The position numbers and the translations under genes are program-made. The notes below the pieces were generated by a model. That model saw nothing but the letters and a program-made list of their open reading frames with translations, was not told the DNA's origin and searched no databases. From Flavobacteriales bacterium (GTDB lineage Bacteria > Bacteroidota > Bacteroidia > Flavobacteriales_F > PHOS-HE28), in assembly GCA_019912395.1 (NCBI GenBank), contig JAIOIH010000031.1:62001-126000 (forward strand): a stretch of DNA of 64,000 nucleotides, given 5' to 3'. Below, piece by piece: positions 60,324 to 64,000 of the stretch. Position 1 is the stretch's first letter; each line of letters opens with the position of its first letter.

Positions 60324-60817
60324 TGGAAGAGGACGAGATCAAAATGAAGTATGAGCGAATGAAGTCGTACTTCATCACGGAACAGGCCATTCAGAAGTTG
60401 GCGGCCAACGGGATTTGGCGCGAATTGATAAACGCTTTGTCCGAGTCGGATTACAATTTCCTTGGTCAAAATGTGATCAAATTCTGTCCGCTCTATTCGC
60501 CAGCCTCTCATGCCAAAATCAATCATCAGATACCAGCTCACAGTCACTTGGTCATCTTCGACGTAAATGCATTGTGCAAGCGGCCCCCAAGGCAAGCTGT
60601 AGCGATACTTCTTCACGAACTTGGGCACATTGCTCATCCCTCCGAGGGGGAGTTTGGTGCTGACCGCTTTGCAAGTGAACGTGGATTTGCTCTGGACTTA
60701 ATTTCTGATTTGGAAGAACAAATTCGAGAGAACCCGAAGGAGTTCAACGTACCATTGAACCTCAAGCGAGTTGAGGCATTGAAGAAGATTGGTGACGCTG
60801 ACCCGTCAAATCCATAG
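60320..60817 (+). CDS. HExxH zinc metallopeptidase (ImmA/IrrE-like)
   Basis: A 165-residue small metallopeptidase with LLHELGHIAHPSEGEFGADRFA: zinc ligands His99 and His103, catalytic Glu100, and an acidic third ligand a few residues on. Such proteases are common partners in toxin-antitoxin and phage-response loci, where they cleave a repressor. Here the start codon overlaps the DUF262 stop codon (ATGA), and a second Met codon at 60323 is also possible. The hsdR gene begins 25 bp after it. It may act on a neighbouring repressor or protease; none is obvious. Confidence 0.85.
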   Translation: MMEEDEIKMKYERMKSYFITEQAIQKLAANGIWRELINALSESDYNFLGQNVIKFCPLYSPASHAKINHQIPAHSHLVIFDVNALCKRPPRQAVAILLHELGHIAHPSEGEFGADRFASERGFALDLISDLEEQIRENPKEFNVPLNLKRVEALKKIGDADPSNP

Positions 60818-60842
60818 CGATCTGTCCGGCACACTCTGGTCT

Positions 60843-63800
60843 ATGTCCCCCGCCATCGATAGCGAATACGAACTGGTGGAGCTGCCCGCGATGCAGCTCT
60901 TCGCTGAGATGGGTTGGGAAGTGCTCACGGCCAAGGACGAGGAATTCGGCGCCGATGGCACGCTGGGGCGCATCACACAGCACGAAGTGGCGTTGGTGCC
61001 GCGCTTGCGCGCCGCCCTGGAACGGCTGAACCCCCAACAACGGCCCGAGGTGATCACCTTGGCGGTGGATGAGCTGGTGCGCGACCGAACGAGCAAGAGT
61101 TTGGTGCAGGCCAACCGCGAAGTGTCGGAGCTCCTGCGCGACGGCCTGCTGGTCAGCATTCCGGACCGGGAGCGCGGCGGTCAGAAGCAGCAGCGCCTGC
61201 GCTTGGTGGATTGGGATGCTCCAGAGGAAAACGACTTTCTGCTGGTGAACCAGTTCAAGGTGAGCGGTGTGCTCTACAACTGCATCCCGGATCTGGTCGG
61301 TTTCGTGAACGGTCTGCCTTGGGTGGTGATCGAACTGAAGAAGCCCGGCGTACCTGCCAAACGCGGTTTTGACGACAACCTCACCAGCTACAAACATGCG
61401 CAGAACGGGGTGCCTTCGCTCTTCGCGCACAATGCCTTGCTGATCGCCAGCAACGGAACGGAGAGCAAGGTGGGCTCGCTCACCGCCAATTGGGAACGCT
61501 TCACGGAATGGAAGCGCATCGAAAAGGAGAACGAACCCAGCCGTGTGAGTTTGGAAGTGCTGTTGCGCGGCCTGTGCGACAAGGCGCGCCTGCTGGACCT
61601 GGTGGAGAACTTCAGCCTCTTCAGCGACCACAAGGAAGGCACCATCAAGGCCTTGGCACAGAACCACCAGTTTCTCGGCGTGAACCACGCCATCCAAGCC
61701 AGCATGGTGGCCTACGCACGCGGCAGCGGTCGCGGTGGCGTGTTCTGGCACACGCAAGGCAGCGGCAAGAGCTTCAGCATGGTGTTCTATGCGCAGAAGA
61801 TCCTGCGCAAGATGCCCGGCAACTGGACCTTCGTTATCGTGACCGACCGCAAGGAATTGGATGAGCAGATCGCCGCCACCTTCAAGGCCGTTGGTGCCGT
61901 GAGCGAAGCGGAAAGCAAGGTGTGCCATGCCACCAGCGGCGAGCACTTGCGCGAACTGTTGCGCGGCAACCACCGCTACATCTTCACGCTGATCCACAAG
62001 TTCCAGGACAGCGCCGTGCTCAACGACCGGAAGGACATCATCGTGCTCACCGACGAGGCGCACCGGAGCCAGTACGACACGCTGGCCATGAACATGCGCG
62101 GGGCCTTGCCCCATGCGCTCTTCCTCGCCTTCACCGGAACACCGCTGCTGGCCGGGGAGGAGCGCACCCGCGAGGTCTTCGGCGACTATGTCTCCATCTA
62201 CGACTACCAGCAAAGCGCCGAGGACGGTGCCACAGTGCCGCTGTTCTATGAGAACCGCACCCCGGAGCTGAAACTGGAGAACCCGGACCTGAACGAGCAG
62301 ATCTACGAGCTCATCGAAGCGGCGGAGCTGGATGAAGTGGCGGAGAAAAAGCTGGAACGCGAACTAGGCCGGCAATACCATTTGATCACGCGCGGGGATC
62401 GCCTGAACACGGTGGCACGCGACATCGTGCAGCACTTCCTCGGGCGCGGCTTCCAAGGCAAGGCCATGGTGGTGAGCATCGACAAGGCCACGGCATTGAA
62501 GATGCACGACAAAGTGCAACGCTACTGGAAGGAGGACCTCGTGCGCACCGAACGGCAGATCGCGGAACTTCGGCAAAAGCCCACCACCCCGGAAGCCCAA
62601 CAGGAATTGAACGACCTGCTGCAACGCCTAGAAGTATTGACGACAACGGAAATGGCCGTCATTGTTTCCGCCGCACAGAACGAGGTGGAGGACATGAAGA
62701 AGCAGGGGCTGGACATCACGCCCCACCGCATGCGGATGGTGAAGGAGGAGATGGACGAGAAGTTCAAGGACCCCAAGGACCCGTTCCGCTTGGTGTTCGT
62801 GTGCGCCATGTGGCTCACCGGCTTCGATGCGCCCAGCTGCTCCACCATCTACTTGGACAAGCCCATGCGCAACCACACGCTGATGCAGACCATCGCGCGG
62901 GCCAACCGCGTGTTCCCTGGCAAGCACAGCGGCCTGATCGTGGACTATGCGAACGTGTTCGCCTCGCTGGAAAGGGCATTGGCCATATACACCCACGGCA
63001 AGGGCGGTGCGCCCCCCGTGCAGGACAAGGAGAAGCTGGTGGACGAATTGGAGCAGACACTCGCTGATGCCGCGCACTTCTGCGCGTCGCTCGGTGTGGA
63101 CCTGGCCTTGTTCCAAAAGGCCGTACACATGGACCGGCTCAACCTCTTGCGTGATGCGATAGAAACTTTGATCGCCCCGGACGACATCCGCAAGACCTTC
63201 CTTGCACACGAGAAGTTGGTGGAAGCACTCTACAAGGCCGTAAAGCCCGATAGGCGCGCCGCGCAATTCCTGAACCAAGTATCCGCGCTTGCCACCATCG
63301 CTGCGGAGATCCGCTCCAAGACCGGCGCCACAAGTACGGACATCAGTGAGGTGCTCGACGGAATCAACGCTTTGTTGGATAGCTCCATCGCCTCCGAGGG
63401 CTTCGTGATCGAAGGCAACACGGATAAGCCCATCGACCTTTCCAAGATCGACTTCGAGGCCCTCGCTGAAAAGTTCAAGAAGGCGCGGCACAAGCAGACG
63501 GACATCGAACGCCTGAAGGCGATGATCCGCCAACGCTTGGAACGCATGGTGCGCCTGAACCCGACGCGGGCGGACTACCTCGAAAAATTCCAAGAGCTGG
63601 TCGATTCCTACAACGCCGGAAGCAGGAACGTGCAGCAACTGTATGAAGCGCTCCTGCACATGATGAAGGACATGAGCACCGAGGAACAACGCCACGTGCG
63701 CGAGAACCTCAGTGAGGAGGAACTCACCGTGTTCGACCTGCTTACCCGCCCCGGTCCGGACCTGAACAAGGCCGAACAGGACACCGTGAAGAAGGCAGCC

Positions 63801-64000
63801 CGCGAGCTATTGATGAAACTGAAGGAACTGCTCACACTGGATTGGCGGGACCGCACGGATTCCCGCGCCAAAGTGAAGATGGCCATCGAGGACCTGCTGG
63901 ACAACAGCCTGCCAAGAGCATACACACCGCAGCTGTACCAGCAGAAGTGCGACCGGTTGTTTGAGCATGTGTATGGAGCTTACTACCAGCCGGGGAGTAG
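60843..64000 (+). CDS. hsdR: Type I restriction endonuclease subunit (3' end just outside window)
   Basis: At least 1052 residues of the R subunit, open at the right edge, probably lacking only a few residues. The N-terminal nuclease has the PD-(D/E)xK motif (Asp150 and Glu164-Lys166 in WVVIELKKPG). SF2 translocase motifs follow: Walker A TQGSGKS (Lys309), DEAH (404-407), FTGTPLL, and the motif VI region QTIARANRVFPGK. A helical C-terminal part binds HsdM/HsdS. It translocates DNA and cuts at distance from the site. ATG at 60843 was chosen over an in-frame GTG at 60792. Confidence 0.95.
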   Translation, partial: MSPAIDSEYELVELPAMQLFAEMGWEVLTAKDEEFGADGTLGRITQHEVALVPRLRAALERLNPQQRPEVITLAVDELVRDRTSKSLVQANREVSELLRDGLLVSIPDRERGGQKQQRLRLVDWDAPEENDFLLVNQFKVSGVLYNCIPDLVGFVNGLPWVVIELKKPGVPAKRGFDDNLTSYKHAQNGVPSLFAHNALLIASNGTESKVGSLTANWERFTEWKRIEKENEPSRVSLEVLLRGLCDKARLLDLVENFSLFSDHKEGTIKALAQNHQFLGVNHAIQASMVAYARGSGRGGVFWHTQGSGKSFSMVFYAQKILRKMPGNWTFVIVTDRKELDEQIAATFKAVGAVSEAESKVCHATSGEHLRELLRGNHRYIFTLIHKFQDSAVLNDRKDIIVLTDEAHRSQYDTLAMNMRGALPHALFLAFTGTPLLAGEERTREVFGDYVSIYDYQQSAEDGATVPLFYENRTPELKLENPDLNEQIYELIEAAELDEVAEKKLERELGRQYHLITRGDRLNTVARDIVQHFLGRGFQGKAMVVSIDKATALKMHDKVQRYWKEDLVRTERQIAELRQKPTTPEAQQELNDLLQRLEVLTTTEMAVIVSAAQNEVEDMKKQGLDITPHRMRMVKEEMDEKFKDPKDPFRLVFVCAMWLTGFDAPSCSTIYLDKPMRNHTLMQTIARANRVFPGKHSGLIVDYANVFASLERALAIYTHGKGGAPPVQDKEKLVDELEQTLADAAHFCASLGVDLALFQKAVHMDRLNLLRDAIETLIAPDDIRKTFLAHEKLVEALYKAVKPDRRAAQFLNQVSALATIAAEIRSKTGATSTDISEVLDGINALLDSSIASEGFVIEGNTDKPIDLSKIDFEALAEKFKKARHKQTDIERLKAMIRQRLERMVRLNPTRADYLEKFQELVDSYNAGSRNVQQLYEALLHMMKDMSTEEQRHVRENLSEEELTVFDLLTRPGPDLNKAEQDTVKKAARELLMKLKELLTLDWRDRTDSRAKVKMAIEDLLDNSLPRAYTPQLYQQKCDRLFEHVYGAYYQPGS

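Noticed and set aside
60762..62213. 483-residue minus-strand frame
   Set aside because: Antisense to hsdR, whose nuclease and helicase motifs are intact.

Overview
The window comes from a high-GC member of the Bacteroidota, most likely a Flavobacteriales-type organism. The evidence is a PorX response regulator, a secreted protein with a type IX secretion (T9SS) C-terminal sorting domain, a fused lpxC-fabZ gene, a LytS/LytTR-type two-component pair, promoter-like TAnnTTTG boxes and a type II-C CRISPR-Cas locus. No rRNA or tRNA gene was found.

Layout. 1-3192: 3' end of acetyl-CoA synthetase, then a 2.1 kb island (HNH nuclease, VapC-type toxin-antitoxin) closed by a second, diverged copy of the last 180 bp of the same gene. 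3303-13412: housekeeping genes (HAD phosphatase, cold-shock protein, exonuclease III, glutamine amidotransferase, OmpA-like lipoprotein or porin-type protein, formate-tetrahydrofolate ligase, a large membrane-anchored repeat protein, RNase HII). 13798-19861: a complete type II-C CRISPR-Cas locus: tracrRNA (minus strand), cas9, cas1, cas2, and an array of five 47-nt repeats with four 30-nt spacers. The array appears to be transcribed against the cas operon and to end at a terminator placed at the cas2 stop codon. 20275-27202: surface-polysaccharide locus (GT4 glycosyltransferase, flippase, two Wzz-like proteins, O-antigen ligase/polymerase-like protein). 27356-36659: mostly minus-strand genes, including a SpoIIE phosphatase, an LpxD paralogue, EF-P and the lipid A operon lpxD-lpxC/fabZ-lpxA plus an ABC ATPase. 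36800-50978: T9SS cargo, adenylate cyclase, HD hydrolase, porX-tsaE-ald, a two-component pair and small proteins.

51347-64000 is a dense defence island: a type I restriction-modification operon (hsdM, hsdS, hsdR) with five extra genes between hsdS and hsdR. These form two cassettes: a UvrD-like helicase, an Abi_C-domain protein and a CHAT protease, then a DUF262/DUF1524 (GmrSD-like) protein and an HExxH metallopeptidase. Stop/start overlaps suggest they are translated as one unit with the restriction system. This is the best candidate for an undescribed system.

The intergenic DNA is unusual. Many spacers carry degenerate tandem repeats with a 7-bp period, in several sequence families, as well as long hairpins between convergent genes, a triple 127-bp repeat and a pair of ~177-bp palindromic elements. 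Family assignments come from reading the translated proteins; no database search was possible.
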